DNA of 64,000 nucleotides from Acidovorax sp. 210-6 (GTDB lineage Bacteria > Pseudomonadota > Gammaproteobacteria > Burkholderiales > Burkholderiaceae_C), in the NCBI RefSeq assembly GCF_010020825.1, contig NZ_JAACJE010000001.1, forward strand, positions 2,356,001 through 2,420,000. Direction: 5' to 3'. A program made the translations under genes and the position numbers. The notes under the pieces are model-generated. The model was not told the origin of the DNA. It saw nothing but the letters and a program-made list of their open reading frames with translations, and made no database searches. Below, piece after piece: positions 38,572-48,867 of this stretch. Every line of letters begins with the position of its first letter. Within the stretch, counting starts at the first letter, position 1.

Positions 38572-39915
38572 ATGAAGTACGAGTCCGTAGGCAGCTTCCT
38601 GGAGCAGGTAGCACAGCGCAACCCCGGCCAGCCTGAATTCCTCCAGGCGGTCACCGAAGTGATGGAGAGCCTGTGGCCCTTCATCGAAAAGCATCCGCGC
38701 TATGCCGATCACGGCCTGCTGGAGCGCCTGGTGGAGCCCGAGCGCATCGTCATGTTCCGCGTGTCCTGGGTGGACGACCACGGCACGGTGCAGGTCAACC
38801 GTGGCTACCGCATCCAGCACAGCATGGCCATCGGCCCCTACAAGGGCGGCTTGCGCTTCCACCCCTCGGTCAACCTGTCGGTGCTGAAGTTCCTGGCCTT
38901 CGAGCAGACCTTCAAGAACGCGCTGACCACGCTGCCCATGGGCGGCGGCAAGGGCGGCTCGGACTTCGACCCCAAGGGCAAGAGCCCTGCTGAAATCATG
39001 CGCTTCTGCCAGGCCTTCGCCAGCGAGCTGTTCCGCCACGTGGGCGCCGACACCGACGTGCCCGCGGGCGACATCGGCGTGGGCGGTCGTGAGGTGGGCT
39101 TCATCGCCGGCATGGTCAAGAAGCTCAGCAACCGCGCCGATTGCGTGTTCACCGGCAAGGGCCTGTCGTTCGGCGGCTCGCTGATCCGCCCCGAAGCCAC
39201 TGGCTACGGCACGGTCTATTTCGCTGACGAAATGCTCAAGACCCGCGGCCGCAGCTTTGACGGCCTGCGCGTGTCGGTCTCCGGCTCGGGCAACGTGGCG
39301 CAGTACGCCGTGGAAAAGGCCATGCAGCTGGGCGCCAAGGTCATCACCGTGTCGGATTCGAGCGGCACCATCATCGACGAGGACGGTTTCACCCCCGAGA
39401 AGCTGGCCGTCCTGATGGACGTGAAGAACCACCACTATGGCCGCGTGAGCGACTATGCCCAGCGCACCGGCGTGAAGTTCGAGGCCGGCGTGCGCCCCTG
39501 GCACGTCAAGGTGGACGTGGCCCTGCCCTGCGCCACGCAGAACGAACTGGACGAGAACGACGCCAAGACGCTCATCCAGAACGGCGTGCTGTGCGTGGCC
39601 GAAGGCGCCAACATGCCCTCGACCATCGAAGCCGCCAAGGCCTTCGAGGCCGCAGGCGTGCTGTATGCGCCCGGCAAGGCATCCAACGCCGGTGGCGTGG
39701 CCACCTCGGGCCTGGAAATGAGCCAGAACGCCATGCGCCTGAGCTGGACGGCTGAAGAAGTGGACAACCGCCTGCTGATGATCATGCAAGGCATCCATGC
39801 CGCCTGCCTGAAGTATGGCAAGCGTGCCGATGGCTCGGTCAGCTACATCGACGGTGCCAACGTGGCCGGTTTCGTGAAAGTGGCCGACGCCATGATCGCG
39901 CAGGGCGTGATCTGA
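38572..39915 (+). CDS. gdhA: NADP-specific glutamate dehydrogenase
   Basis: Reductive amination of 2-oxoglutarate to glutamate, the main ammonia-assimilation route at high ammonium. The 447-residue hexameric type has the substrate-site Lys region [45 protein letters not shown] and the Rossmann [10 protein letters not shown] hairpin with a TTCG loop and seven T follows the gene. Confidence 0.96.
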   Translation: MKYESVGSFLEQVAQRNPGQPEFLQAVTEVMESLWPFIEKHPRYADHGLLERLVEPERIVMFRVSWVDDHGTVQVNRGYRIQHSMAIGPYKGGLRFHPSVNLSVLKFLAFEQTFKNALTTLPMGGGKGGSDFDPKGKSPAEIMRFCQAFASELFRHVGADTDVPAGDIGVGGREVGFIAGMVKKLSNRADCVFTGKGLSFGGSLIRPEATGYGTVYFADEMLKTRGRSFDGLRVSVSGSGNVAQYAVEKAMQLGAKVITVSDSSGTIIDEDGFTPEKLAVLMDVKNHHYGRVSDYAQRTGVKFEAGVRPWHVKVDVALPCATQNELDENDAKTLIQNGVLCVAEGANMPSTIEAAKAFEAAGVLYAPGKASNAGGVATSGLEMSQNAMRLSWTAEEVDNRLLMIMQGIHAACLKYGKRADGSVSYIDGANVAGFVKVADAMIAQGVI

Positions 39916-39937
39916 GCGTCCCGCACGCACCAACGGC

Positions 39938-39961
39938 AAAGGGGCTTCGGCCCCTTTTTTT
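39938..39961 (+). terminator. Intrinsic terminator of gdhA
   Basis: AAAGGGGC-TTCG-GCCCC followed by seven T (39955-39961). A classic UUCG-loop factor-independent terminator. Confidence 0.95.
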
Positions 39962-40003
39962 GCGCCCGGCTTGCGCGCCCGCATCTGGTACGCTCAAACG
40001 GAT

Positions 40004-41257
40004 ATGTCTGCCCGCTCCGATTCCGCCCCTCCCGCAGCCGCCCCGCCCGTGGCCGTGTCCCAGGGACTGGCCATCGTGGTGCTCGCGCTGCTGCTGTCCA
40101 TCCAGCCCGTCACCACCGATCTGTACCTGCCCGCCCTGCCCGCGCTCACGCGCGACCTGGGCGCCAGCGTGGCGACGGGGCAGCTCACGCTCAGCGCGCT
40201 GCTGCTGGCGTTTGGCTGCTCGCAACTGGTGTGGGGGCCGCTGTCCGACCGCTTTGGCCGCCGCCCAGTGCTGCTGGCGGGGCTGTGCATCTACACCGCT
40301 GCGTCCCTCGCCAGCGCCTTCGCGCCGTCCATGGCGCTGCTGATCGCCTGGCGCGCCGCGCAGGGCGCGGCCATGGGCGCGGTGGTGATGTGCGCGCGCG
40401 CCATCGTCCGCGACCTGTACACCCCGCTGGCCGGGGCACGCGCCATGTCCAAGGCGCTCACCGGCCTGGGCCTGGTGGCCTGCCTGTGCGCCCCACTGGG
40501 CGGGCTGCTGACGGTATGGCTGGGCTGGCGCGCGGCGCTGCTGGCGCTCACCGCCTACGCCGTGGCCACGCTGGCCCTGGTGGCGCTGCGCATGCCCGAG
40601 ACACTGGCCCGGCCCAACCCGCAGGCCCTGCAGCCCGGCATGCTGCTGCGCACCTGGGGCACCGTGCTTCGCCACCCCACGTTCTGGGCGTTCTCGCTGC
40701 TGACCACGGCGGCCTATGGCGGGCTGTTCACCTTCCTGGCGGCGTCCTCATTCGTGTTCATCGAGGTGCTGGGCCTGTCGCGCACGCAATACGGCTGGGT
40801 GCTGCTGTCCACCGCGCTGGCGTACTTTGTGGGCACCTTCGTTTGCCGCCGCCTGCTGGCACGCCACGGCCTGCGCCGCACGGTGGCACTGGCAGGTGGC
40901 CTGAGCCTGGGCGGCTGCACGTTGATGGCGCTGGTGGCCTGGATGGGCTGGCACCAGCCCTGGGCGTTGCTGGCGCCGTTCTACCTGTTCATGCTGGGGC
41001 ACGGCATCCACCAGCCCTGTGGGCAGACGGGCGCCGTGGGGCCGTTTCCGCAGGCGGCGGGCGTGGCCTCTGCACTCAATGGTTTCATGATGATGCTGGC
41101 CGCCTTTGCCATTGGCGGCTGGGTAGGTACGCACCTGGACGGCACGGTGTGGCCGCTGGTGCATGGGGTGTGGTTCTGGTCCGTGCTGCTGGCCGCCATC
41201 GCCTGGACATTGGTACAGAAATTTGGAGAACCGCGTGAGCCGCGTGAACCCCGTTGA
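40004..41257 (+). CDS. MFS drug-resistance transporter, Bcr/CflA-like
   Basis: Inner-membrane proton antiporter of 417 residues with 12 hydrophobic segments. The Bcr/CflA signs are [12 protein letters not shown] in the first helix and the MFS motif [17 protein letters not shown]. It probably exports a drug or metabolite; the substrate is not predictable. I used the ATG at 40004. The 3' end overlaps miaA by 23 bases. Confidence 0.9.
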   Translation: MSARSDSAPPAAAPPVAVSQGLAIVVLALLLSIQPVTTDLYLPALPALTRDLGASVATGQLTLSALLLAFGCSQLVWGPLSDRFGRRPVLLAGLCIYTAASLASAFAPSMALLIAWRAAQGAAMGAVVMCARAIVRDLYTPLAGARAMSKALTGLGLVACLCAPLGGLLTVWLGWRAALLALTAYAVATLALVALRMPETLARPNPQALQPGMLLRTWGTVLRHPTFWAFSLLTTAAYGGLFTFLAASSFVFIEVLGLSRTQYGWVLLSTALAYFVGTFVCRRLLARHGLRRTVALAGGLSLGGCTLMALVAWMGWHQPWALLAPFYLFMLGHGIHQPCGQTGAVGPFPQAAGVASALNGFMMMLAAFAIGGWVGTHLDGTVWPLVHGVWFWSVLLAAIAWTLVQKFGEPREPREPR

Positions 41258-42242
41258 TGCCCCGCAAGCCCTTGCCCTGGCAGGCCCCACGGCCTCGGGC
41301 AAGACCGCTGGGGCCCTGGCCCTGGCCGCCGTGATCGGCAAGCGCATGCCGGTGGAAATCATCAGCGTCGATTCCGCCCTGGTGTACCGGGGCATGGACA
41401 TCGGCACCGCCAAACCCACAGCGCAGGAACTGGCCTGCGTGCCCCACCACCTGATCGACATCCACGACCCGCTGCAGGCCTACAGCGCCGCCGAGTTCGT
41501 GCAGGACGCCACCCGGCTCATTGCCGAGATCCGCGCGCGCGGCGCGCTGCCACTGTTGGTGGGCGGCACCATGCTGTACTTCAAGGCGCTGCTGGACGGC
41601 ATCGACGACATGCCCGCTGCCGACCCCGCTGTGCGCGCCCAGCTCGAAGCCCAGGCCGCCGAGATCGGCTGGCCCGGCATGCACGCCGAGCTGGCGCGCG
41701 TGGACCCGGTCACCGCCGCCCGCCTGGCGCCCGGCGACAGCCAGCGCATCCAGCGCGCGCTGGAGGTGTGGCAGGTGTCGGGCCGCCCGCTGTCGAGCTT
41801 TCACACTATCAAAAAAATAGCTGACAGCGCAAGCCCCATAAGCGCTGGAGCCCTTTTTTCCTTGGAGCCCGACAACCGGGCCTGGCTGCATGAGCGCATC
41901 GCCCAGCGCTTTGACGCCATGCTGGCCTCGGGCTTTGTGGACGAGGTGCGTACCCTGCGCGCGCGCGGTGACCTGCACGCCGACCTGCCATCGATGCGCT
42001 GCGTGGGCTACCGCCAAGTGTGGGAGGAACTGGACTTTCAGGCCACGCGCCCCGAGGGCACACCATTGAACACCGCCCTGCTGCGCGAGCGCGGCATTGC
42101 CGCCACGCGGCAACTCGCCAAGCGCCAGATCACCTGGCTGCGCGGCATGCCCCAGCGCCACACCATCGCCTGCGACCGGCCCACCGCTGTGGCCGACCTG
42201 GTGCACGCCGTGCTGGCACGGCTGGATGGACGCACACCATGA
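41235..42242 (+). CDS. miaA: tRNA dimethylallyltransferase
   Basis: Adds the dimethylallyl group to A37 of UNN-reading tRNAs. The 335-residue enzyme has P-loop [47 protein letters not shown] and [14 protein letters not shown] near the C-terminal part. The start is a GTG at 41235 with GGAG 6-8 bases upstream; a second in-frame GTG lies at 41244. Residues about 190-208 ([10 protein letters not shown] and SAGALF) are encoded by a dispersed repeat copy, in frame. The ATGA overlap with the ABC ATPase gene follows. Confidence 0.94.
   Translation: MSRVNPVDAPQALALAGPTASGKTAGALALAAVIGKRMPVEIISVDSALVYRGMDIGTAKPTAQELACVPHHLIDIHDPLQAYSAAEFVQDATRLIAEIRARGALPLLVGGTMLYFKALLDGIDDMPAADPAVRAQLEAQAAEIGWPGMHAELARVDPVTAARLAPGDSQRIQRALEVWQVSGRPLSSFHTIKKIADSASPISAGALFSLEPDNRAWLHERIAQRFDAMLASGFVDEVRTLRARGDLHADLPSMRCVGYRQVWEELDFQATRPEGTPLNTALLRERGIAATRQLAKRQITWLRGMPQRHTIACDRPTAVADLVHAVLARLDGRTP
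41804..41858 (+). repeat. Dispersed double-palindrome repeat, copy H (inside miaA)
   Basis: CTAT (41806-41809) / ATAG (41817-41820), AGCGC (41826-41830) / GCGCT (41842-41846), then GGAGCCC and a run of T (41853-41858). In the miaA frame it gives TIKKIADSA, the same frame and nearly the same peptide as in pepN. This is one of the clearest copies. Confidence 0.87.
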
Positions 42243-42889
42243 GCCTGCTGGTGGTGGACGGCCTGGCCAAGCGCTATGGCGAGGCCACGGTGTTCGAGAA
42301 CGTGCACCTCACCGTTGCGCCGGGTGAATTTGTCGCCATCGTGGGTGATTCGGGCGTGGGCAAGTCCACCCTGCTCAACTGCATGGCGGGGCTGGACCAC
42401 TGGGATGCCGGGCGCATCGTGCACGGAGGCACCGACCTGGGCTTGCTGGACGACGCCCAACGCGCCCTGTGGCGCCGTGCGCAGGTGGGCTTTGTGTTCC
42501 AGGCCTTTCACGTGCTGCCGCACCTGGACGTGGCGCAGAACGTGGCCCTGCCGCTGATGCTGCTGGGCCGCCCCGACGCCGCACGGGTGCAAGCCATGCT
42601 GGACGCCGTGGGCCTGCAGGGCCTGGGCCCACGGCTGCCGCAGCAGCTCAGCGGCGGGCAGTTGCAGCGCGTGGCCATCGCCCGCGCCCTGGTGCACCGA
42701 CCCGGCCTGCTGCTGGCCGACGAGCCCACCGGCAACCTCGACCCCACCACGGCGGCGCGCGCAATGGAGGTGCTGGTGGCGCAGACGCGCGAACAGGGCG
42801 CGGCGCTGGTGCTGGTCACCCACTCCGCCAGCGCCGCAGCACGCGCCGACCGGGTGCTGCACCTCACGGCCAGCGGCATCGTCGGCTGA
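42239..42889 (+). CDS. ABC transporter ATPase, LolD/MacB-like
   Basis: Cytoplasmic ATPase of 216 residues. Walker A is GDSGVGKST, the signature [10 protein letters not shown], Walker [13 protein letters not shown], and the switch His is in LVTHSA. It belongs to the MacB/LolD-type ATPases that work with FtsX-like permeases, here the gene at 43497. It is coupled to miaA by ATGA. A divergent hsp20 gene separates it from its likely partner. Confidence 0.9.
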   Translation: MSLLVVDGLAKRYGEATVFENVHLTVAPGEFVAIVGDSGVGKSTLLNCMAGLDHWDAGRIVHGGTDLGLLDDAQRALWRRAQVGFVFQAFHVLPHLDVAQNVALPLMLLGRPDAARVQAMLDAVGLQGLGPRLPQQLSGGQLQRVAIARALVHRPGLLLADEPTGNLDPTTAARAMEVLVAQTREQGAALVLVTHSASAAARADRVLHLTASGIVG

Positions 42890-42914
42890 CAGGCCGGAGC
42901 CGCGGCGCGACAGC

Positions 42915-43343
42915 TCACTCGATGTTGAGCCGCTGTGAGCTGTTGTTCAACTTCTTGGGCAGGGTGAGTGTGAGGATGCCGTTGTCGTACTTGGCCTTGG
43001 CCTGGGCGGCGTCGATGTCGGCGGGCAGCTGGAAGCTGCGGGCCACCGAACCGTAGTAGCGCTCGGAGCGCAGCACCTTCTCGCCCTCGGTCTTCTGGTC
43101 GAGCTGGCGCACCTCGGCGCGCAGGCTCACCACATTGCCTTCGACGGACACATGGATGTCTTCCTTGGGCACGCCTGGCACCTCGGCCTGCACGGTGTAG
43201 CCGCCCTCGGTTTCCTTCACGTCCACCTTGATCTGCGAGGGCGCAGGCAGGCTGTCGCCATGCAGCGGGCGCACGTAGAAGCCGGGCGCAATGTCCTTGA
43301 AAAAGTCATCGAACAGGCTGCCGCGCGATACGAGAGAGTTCAT
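42915..43343 (-). CDS. Small heat-shock protein (Hsp20)
   Basis: Alpha-crystallin-type holdase of 142 residues that binds unfolding proteins. The ACD core is YTVQAEVPGVPKEDIHVSVEGNVVSLRAE-like (given by its ends), with the typical ILTLTLPKK strand near the C terminus. A short N-terminal region SLFDDFFKDIAPGF precedes it. It lies on the opposite strand between an ABC ATPase and its FtsX permease, and a 150-bp gap upstream presumably holds its own heat-shock promoter. Confidence 0.93.
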   Translation of the reverse strand: MNSLVSRGSLFDDFFKDIAPGFYVRPLHGDSLPAPSQIKVDVKETEGGYTVQAEVPGVPKEDIHVSVEGNVVSLRAEVRQLDQKTEGEKVLRSERYYGSVARSFQLPADIDAAQAKAKYDNGILTLTLPKKLNNSSQRLNIE

Positions 43344-43496
43344 GGTCAAGCTCCTTGTCACTACAGGTTGGGAGGGTTTGCGAAGGGGCCGCTGGTGCAG
43401 CGGCTTCTGGTTTCCAGTGTGGGATCGGGGGTGCCTGTTTTCAAGGGCCAACCCCACGGACTGCACAGGGCACATTCCGCCCGCACAATGCGCCCC

Positions 43497-46085
43497 ATGT
43501 GGACCTTGCTGCGCACCTTCTCCTGGCAGGAACTGCGCCACCACCCCTGGCGCAGTGCGGCGGCCGTGGTGGCGGTGATGCTGGGCGTTGCGCTGGCGTT
43601 TGCCGTGCAGCTCATCAACAGCTCGGCGCTCGATGAATTTGCCCAGGCGGTGCGCAGCGTCAACGGCCAGCCCGACCTGGAGGTGCGCGCCATGCAGGGC
43701 GCGCTGGATGAGGCCCTGTACACCCCCTTGGCCACGCACCCCCAGGTGCGCCAGGCCAGCCCGGTGCTGGAGCTCACCGCCATGACGCGCAGCGCCAGCG
43801 GCGGCACCGCTACCCCGCTGCGCGTGCTGGGTGCCGACGCCCTGGTGCTGCCCGGCATGGCCCCCGCCCTCATGCCCCGGCCCTGGGATGGCAGCCAGCG
43901 GTTTGCGCTGTTCGAGCCCGCCACCGTGTTCCTCAACGCGGCGGCATTCCAGGCGCTGGGCCTGCCCACGCAGGCGGCACAGCCCGCCCCCACACTGGTG
44001 CTGCAGGCAGGCAGCCAGAGCCATGTGGTGCGCGTGGCTGGCAGCGTGGCAGCCGGCGGCAGCGCCCTGGCCGTGATGGACCTGGGCGCCGCGCAAGACC
44101 TGTTCGGGCGCGGCGGCGCGCTCAGCCGCATCGACCTGCGCCTGCAGCCCGGCACCGACCGCAGCGCCTTCGCGCAGGCGCTGCGCAGCCAGCCCTGGTG
44201 GCCCGCCCACGCCATGGCGGTGCAGCCGGGGGATGTCGCCGAGCGCATCAGCCTGCTGTCGCGCGCGTACCGCGTCAACCTCACGGTGCTGGCGCTGGTG
44301 GCCTTGTTCACAGGGGCGTTTCTGGTGTTTTCGGTGCTGGCGCTGAGCGTGGCACAGCGCGCGCCGCAGTTTGCGCTGCTGGCGGTGCTGGGTGCCACGC
44401 CAGGGCAGCGGCTGGCGCTGGTGCTGCTCGAATCGGGCCTGCTGGGGCTGGCGGGCAGCGTGGCAGGCATCGCCCTGGGCACGCTGCTGGCCCAGGCCGC
44501 GCTGCACCTGCTGGGCGGCGACCTGGGCGGAGGCTACTTTGCCGGTGTGCAGCCCGCGCTGCGCTGGAGCACCGCCACCGCCCTGCTGTACGGCAGCCTG
44601 GGCCTGGTGGCGGCGCTGGCGGGCGGCTGGTGGCCCGCACGCAACGCGCAAGCCCTGCCCCCAGCGCAAACCCTCAAGGGCCTGGGCCAGGCGGCCAGCG
44701 CCCCCAACCGGGCCACCGCTGGCCTGGCGCTGCTGGCCGCCGCTGCACTGCTGGCACTGGCCCCACCGATTGCGGGCGTGCCGATAGCAGCCTATGTGTC
44801 GGTGGGGCTGCTGCTGGTGGGTGGCATGGCGCTGCTGCCCTGGGCCGTGGCCCTGCTGCTGCGCTTGTTGCACCCGTTGGCGGCATCCCGCGCCTTGCCC
44901 CTGCTGGCACTGGAACGCGCGCGGCGCATGCGCGGCAGCGCCGCCATCGCCATTGGCGGCGTGGTGGCCAGCCTGAGCCTGGCCGTGGCGCTCACCGTGA
45001 TGGTGGCCAGCTTTCGCGGCTCGGTCATGCAATGGCTGGATGCCGTGCTGCCCGCGCCGCTGTACCTGCGCTCGTCGCTACAAGCTGCCGGGGGCGATGC
45101 CGCCCTGCTGCCCGCCACACTGGCGCAAGACGTCGCCCGCCTGAGCGGCGTGCAGCGTGTGGAGCCCCTGCGCGCCAGCCCGGTGCAACTGGATCCGGCA
45201 CGCCCCGCCCTCACGCTGCTGGCCCGCCCCCTGGGCAGCGACCCCGCCCAGCGCCTGCCGCTGGTGGACGCCGCGCTCCCCGTACCGCCGGGGCGCATGG
45301 GCATCTATATCAGCGAGGCGGTGGTGGATTTGTACGGCCTGCAGCCTGGCATGGACTGGCCTGCACTTTCAAGGTCTTTTAGGGCTCCAGGGCAAGATGG
45401 GCAAGCGCAAGACGCTCTCTTTTTCATAGCAGGCGTGTGGCGCGACTATGCCCGCCAAAGCGGCGCCGTGGCCCTGGACCTGGCCGACTACGAGCGCCTG
45501 ACCGGCGACGCCCGCCCCAGCGACCTGGCTCTGTGGCCCCAGCCGGGCGCCGACAGCGCCACGCTGCGCCAGGCCATCGAGGCGCTGTTGCCACCCGGCA
45601 CGGCGGACGGCGCGCCCCGGCTGGAGCTGGTGTCGGCCGACGCCATCCGCGCCCGCTCGCTGCGCATCTTCGACCGCAGCTTCGCCGTCACCTACTGGTT
45701 GCAGGCTGTGGCCATTGGCATAGGCCTCTTCGGCGTGGCGGCCAGCTTTGGCGCACAGGTGCTGGCGCGGCGCAAGGAATTCGGCCTGCTCGCCCACCTG
45801 GGCCTCACGCGCCGCCAGATTCTGGCCGTGGTCGCTGGCGAAGGCGCCGCCTGGACAGGAGTGGGCGCCGCCGCCGGCCTGCTGCTGGGCCTGGCCGTAT
45901 CGGTGGTGCTGGTGCATGTGGTCAACCCACAGAGCTTTCACTGGACCATGGATATGCGGGTACCGCTGGGGCGGCTGCTGGCGCTGTGCGCTGCCGTGGT
46001 GCTGGCGGGCACGGTGACGGCCTGGGTGGCCGGGCGGGCGGCTGCGGGGCGGGATGCGGTGTTGGCGGTGAAGGAGGATTGGTAG
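43497..46085 (+). CDS. FtsX-like ABC transporter permease
   Basis: Inner-membrane permease of 862 residues with two FtsX domains: four-helix units around LTVLALVALFTGAFLVFSVLAL and the last 130 residues, separated by large periplasmic regions, the DevC/MacB-like double-permease type. The ATG at 43497 gives MWTLLRTFSWQELRHHPW; an ATG three codons upstream (43488) is equally possible. A dispersed repeat copy forms residues about 625-645 in frame. Together with the ATPase at 42239 and the AttH protein at 47707 it forms a likely lipid or lipoprotein export system. Confidence 0.9.
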   Translation: MWTLLRTFSWQELRHHPWRSAAAVVAVMLGVALAFAVQLINSSALDEFAQAVRSVNGQPDLEVRAMQGALDEALYTPLATHPQVRQASPVLELTAMTRSASGGTATPLRVLGADALVLPGMAPALMPRPWDGSQRFALFEPATVFLNAAAFQALGLPTQAAQPAPTLVLQAGSQSHVVRVAGSVAAGGSALAVMDLGAAQDLFGRGGALSRIDLRLQPGTDRSAFAQALRSQPWWPAHAMAVQPGDVAERISLLSRAYRVNLTVLALVALFTGAFLVFSVLALSVAQRAPQFALLAVLGATPGQRLALVLLESGLLGLAGSVAGIALGTLLAQAALHLLGGDLGGGYFAGVQPALRWSTATALLYGSLGLVAALAGGWWPARNAQALPPAQTLKGLGQAASAPNRATAGLALLAAAALLALAPPIAGVPIAAYVSVGLLLVGGMALLPWAVALLLRLLHPLAASRALPLLALERARRMRGSAAIAIGGVVASLSLAVALTVMVASFRGSVMQWLDAVLPAPLYLRSSLQAAGGDAALLPATLAQDVARLSGVQRVEPLRASPVQLDPARPALTLLARPLGSDPAQRLPLVDAALPVPPGRMGIYISEAVVDLYGLQPGMDWPALSRSFRAPGQDGQAQDALFFIAGVWRDYARQSGAVALDLADYERLTGDARPSDLALWPQPGADSATLRQAIEALLPPGTADGAPRLELVSADAIRARSLRIFDRSFAVTYWLQAVAIGIGLFGVAASFGAQVLARRKEFGLLAHLGLTRRQILAVVAGEGAAWTGVGAAAGLLLGLAVSVVLVHVVNPQSFHWTMDMRVPLGRLLALCAAVVLAGTVTAWVAGRAAAGRDAVLAVKEDW
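45371..45430 (-). repeat. Dispersed double-palindrome repeat, copy I (inside FtsX-like permease)
   Basis: Reverse copy: GCTAT (complement of 45426-45430), GTCTTGCGCTTGCCC, GGGCAAG and GGAGCCCT in the consensus order. In the host frame it reads RAPGQDGQAQDALFFIA. The middle palindrome is imperfect. Confidence 0.72.
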
Positions 46086-46170
46086 GTCCAGACTGCCGGG
46101 GTCTTTCCGATTGACTGCTATTGACCAACCGGATAGCGTCCAACATTCATCAACAAAGAAAGGGTCAGCG

Positions 46171-46527
46171 ATGTACCTCCACCGTGCTCTCCTCTGTGCT
46201 GCACTGCTCGCGAGCAGCAGCTACGCTGCAGATACTTCTGTGTCCAAGGATGAATTCGAAAAGATCATTGCTGCTCCCTTCAAGGTCACCAACATCAAGA
46301 GTGGCCTGGTTGTTGAAATCCATTTGAAGGCTGACGGTTACGCCACTGCCAGTCAAGGCTACAACGACGTCGGTCCCTGGCGCCGCCAAGGCGATGCCGG
46401 GTACTGCGTGCGTTGGAACAAACGCAGGCTGGACGATCGCTGTGTCAGCTTTGTCAAGCAGGATGGCAAATACGCCGTCACAGAACCCAATGGCGAAGTT
46501 GCCTGGTGGCTGGAAAGCGCTCAGTAA
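46171..46527 (+). CDS. Small secreted hypothetical protein
   Basis: A 118-residue protein with a Sec signal peptide ([19 protein letters not shown]) and a mature domain of about 98 residues with two Cys (YCVRW, DRCVSF) that could form a disulfide. No family recognised with confidence. The gene and its flanks are noticeably less GC-rich than the neighbouring ABC permease, suggesting insertion. It starts 85 bp after the permease stop. Confidence 0.75.
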   Translation: MYLHRALLCAALLASSSYAADTSVSKDEFEKIIAAPFKVTNIKSGLVVEIHLKADGYATASQGYNDVGPWRRQGDAGYCVRWNKRRLDDRCVSFVKQDGKYAVTEPNGEVAWWLESAQ

Positions 46528-46601
46528 CGGCACCCACCACTCCATCCAGTCGCCGATCCGTGGTGGGTCAAGGACTGCGACGGGCTGCGACAATCTGGCG
46601 C

Positions 46602-47699
46602 ATGAAGCATCAGCCCCTCGCACCCTTTGCCCCATCTTCGGATGCGTGCACTTCTTCCCATTGGCTCCACGAAGCCATCGCCCGCATCGAAGCCGATTAC
46701 CAACGCAGCGCCGATACCCACCTGATCCCGCTGCGCCTGCCCGCCTTTGAGCACAGCGGCATCGACCTGTACCTCAAGGACGAATCCACCCACCCCACGG
46801 GCAGCCTCAAGCACCGGCTGGCGCGCTCGCTGTTCCTCTATGCGCTGTGCAACGGCTGGGTGCGCGAGGGCTCGACCATCGTCGAGGCATCAAGCGGCTC
46901 CACGGCAGTGAGCGAGGCCTATTTCGCGCGCCTGCTGGGCCTGCCGTTCGTGGCGGTGATGCCGCGCAGCACCTCGCCCGAGAAGGTGGCGCAGATCGAG
47001 TTCCACGGCGGGCGCTGCCATTTCGTGGACAGCGCGGGCGCGGTGTACGACGCCGCCCGAGAAGTGGCTGCGCAGACCGGCGGGCACTACATGGACCAGT
47101 TCACCTACGCTGAGCGCGCCACCGACTGGCGTGGCAACAACAACATTGCCGAGAGCATGTTCACGCAAATGCAGCGCGAGCGGCACCCCGTGCCGCGCTG
47201 GATTGTGGTGGGCGCGGGCACGGGGGGCACCAGCGCCACCATAGGTCGCTATGTGCGCTACCAGCGCCACGCCACGCAGGTGTGCGTGGCCGACCCGGCG
47301 GGCTCGGTGTTCAGCGCCTACCACCGCACGGGCGACGCCACGCTCACGGCGCCGGGTTCGCGCATCGAGGGCATTGGCCGCCCGCGCGTGGAGCCGAGCT
47401 TCATCCGCACGCTGGTGGACCGCATGGTCGAGGTGCCCGACGTGGAGTCGGTGGCCGCCATGCGCGCGCTGTCGCAACTGCTGGGGCGGCGCGTGGGGCC
47501 GTCCACGGGTACCAACTTTGTCGCCATGCTGGCGCTGGCGCACGAGATGCGCGCGCGCGGCGAGCGGGGCTCCATCCTGTCGCTGCTGTGTGATGCGGGC
47601 GAGCGCTACCTGCCCACCTACTGCGACGCGGGCTGGGTGGAGCGCAGTTTTGGCGACTGCACGGCGGCGCAGCAGAAGATCGACGCCTTGCTGACCTGA
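46602..47699 (+). CDS. PLP-dependent cysteine synthase/desulfhydrase family (Cds1-like)
   Basis: Fold-type II PLP enzyme of 365 residues. The PLP Lys is in [11 protein letters not shown], and the phosphate/substrate loop is [11 protein letters not shown]. The glycine loop VGAGTGGT supports PLP binding. Relatives include cysteine synthases and L-cysteine desulfhydrase Cds1, so it may make or break cysteine, or act on a related amino acid. It lies between the ABC permease and the AttH-like gene, which is unusual; a functional link is not shown. Confidence 0.88.
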   Translation: MKHQPLAPFAPSSDACTSSHWLHEAIARIEADYQRSADTHLIPLRLPAFEHSGIDLYLKDESTHPTGSLKHRLARSLFLYALCNGWVREGSTIVEASSGSTAVSEAYFARLLGLPFVAVMPRSTSPEKVAQIEFHGGRCHFVDSAGAVYDAAREVAAQTGGHYMDQFTYAERATDWRGNNNIAESMFTQMQRERHPVPRWIVVGAGTGGTSATIGRYVRYQRHATQVCVADPAGSVFSAYHRTGDATLTAPGSRIEGIGRPRVEPSFIRTLVDRMVEVPDVESVAAMRALSQLLGRRVGPSTGTNFVAMLALAHEMRARGERGSILSLLCDAGERYLPTYCDAGWVERSFGDCTAAQQKIDALLT

Positions 47700-47706
47700 A
47701 CCTGCC

Positions 47707-48825
47707 ATGCCCCCCACCCTGCCCCCCACCCTGCCCACCACGCCGCCCAGCCTGCGCCGCAGGACGCTGGCCCTGGGCTTGGGTGCGCTGGGGCTGTGGC
47801 CCGGCGCTGCGCCGGGCTTGAGCGCGCGACGGCTGGAGTTCCCGCGCGACCATGGCAGCCACCCCGAGTTGCGTACCGAGTGGTGGTACATGACCGGGCA
47901 CGCCCAGACGGCGGGGCGGCTGTGGGGGTTTCAGGTCACGTTTTTTCGCTCGCGGGTGGATGGCACGCAGGGCCTGCGCTCGGCATTTGCGGCCAAGCAG
48001 TTGCTGTTTGCGCACGCGGCCATCACCGATGTGACCCATGCCAAGCTGCACCACGACCAGCGCATTGCCCGCGCCTGGCCGGGCCTGGCCGAAGCCAGCG
48101 AGGCCGATACCGGGCTGCGGCTGCAAGGCTGGTCGCTCACCCGCAGCGCACTGGGCCAGGGCAGCCGTTACACGGCAAGGGTAGAGGGCGACACGCTGGG
48201 CCTGCACCTGGACTGCGACACCACCCAGCCTGTGTTGTTGCAGGGCCGCGAGGGCCTCTCGCGCAAGGGCCCCGAGGCAGTGCAGGCCAGCCACTACTAC
48301 AGCCAGCCCCAATTGGCCGTGCAGGGCGAGTTGGTGCTGGGCGGCCAGCGCTGGCGCATTGCCCCCGGCCAGGGCCGCGCCTGGCTGGACCACGAATGGA
48401 GCGAGGCCCTGATGCACCCCCAGGCCGTGGGCTGGGACTGGATCGGCATGAACCTGCACGACGGCGCGGCGCTCACGGCGTTTCGGCTGCGCCGGGCCGA
48501 TGGATCGGCGCTGTGGGCGGGCGGCTCCTGGCGGCCTGGTGGGGGTGCGGTGCAGGTGTTTGACGAAGGCAGCGTGGCCTTCACCGCGGTGCGGCACTGG
48601 ACCAGCCCGCACAGCGGCGCCCGCTACCCGGTGCAATGGAGGGTGGAGACGCCCGCCGGACGCTTTGAGGTGCGCGCGCTGGTGGACGACCAGGAGCTGG
48701 ACAGCAGTGCATCGACGGGCGCCATTTATTGGGAGGGCCTGTCGGATCTGCACGACGCCTCGGGCCAGTCGGTGGGTCGGGGGTACCTGGAGATGACGGG
48801 CTACGCCCGCGCATTGCGGTTGTAG
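47707..48825 (+). CDS. AttH/carotenoid 1,2-hydratase-like lipocalin-fold protein
   Basis: A 372-residue protein of the AttH/CrtC superfamily, with two lipocalin-like domains. Family marks are HPELRTEWWYMTGH and QPQLAVQGELVLGG, and the AWLDHEWSEALMHPQAVGWDW block. The N terminus (SLRRRTLALGLGALGLWPG) looks like a Tat signal. These proteins often accompany MacB/FtsX-type ABC transporters, as with the genes at 42239 and 43497, where they may bind lipophilic cargo. The first 17 residues show a PPTLPPTLPTTPP repeat. Confidence 0.88.
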   Translation: MPPTLPPTLPTTPPSLRRRTLALGLGALGLWPGAAPGLSARRLEFPRDHGSHPELRTEWWYMTGHAQTAGRLWGFQVTFFRSRVDGTQGLRSAFAAKQLLFAHAAITDVTHAKLHHDQRIARAWPGLAEASEADTGLRLQGWSLTRSALGQGSRYTARVEGDTLGLHLDCDTTQPVLLQGREGLSRKGPEAVQASHYYSQPQLAVQGELVLGGQRWRIAPGQGRAWLDHEWSEALMHPQAVGWDWIGMNLHDGAALTAFRLRRADGSALWAGGSWRPGGGAVQVFDEGSVAFTAVRHWTSPHSGARYPVQWRVETPAGRFEVRALVDDQELDSSASTGAIYWEGLSDLHDASGQSVGRGYLEMTGYARALRL

Positions 48826-48867
48826 GAAGCCTGCACCGACGGCCCGAGCGGCCTACACTGGAAGGCT

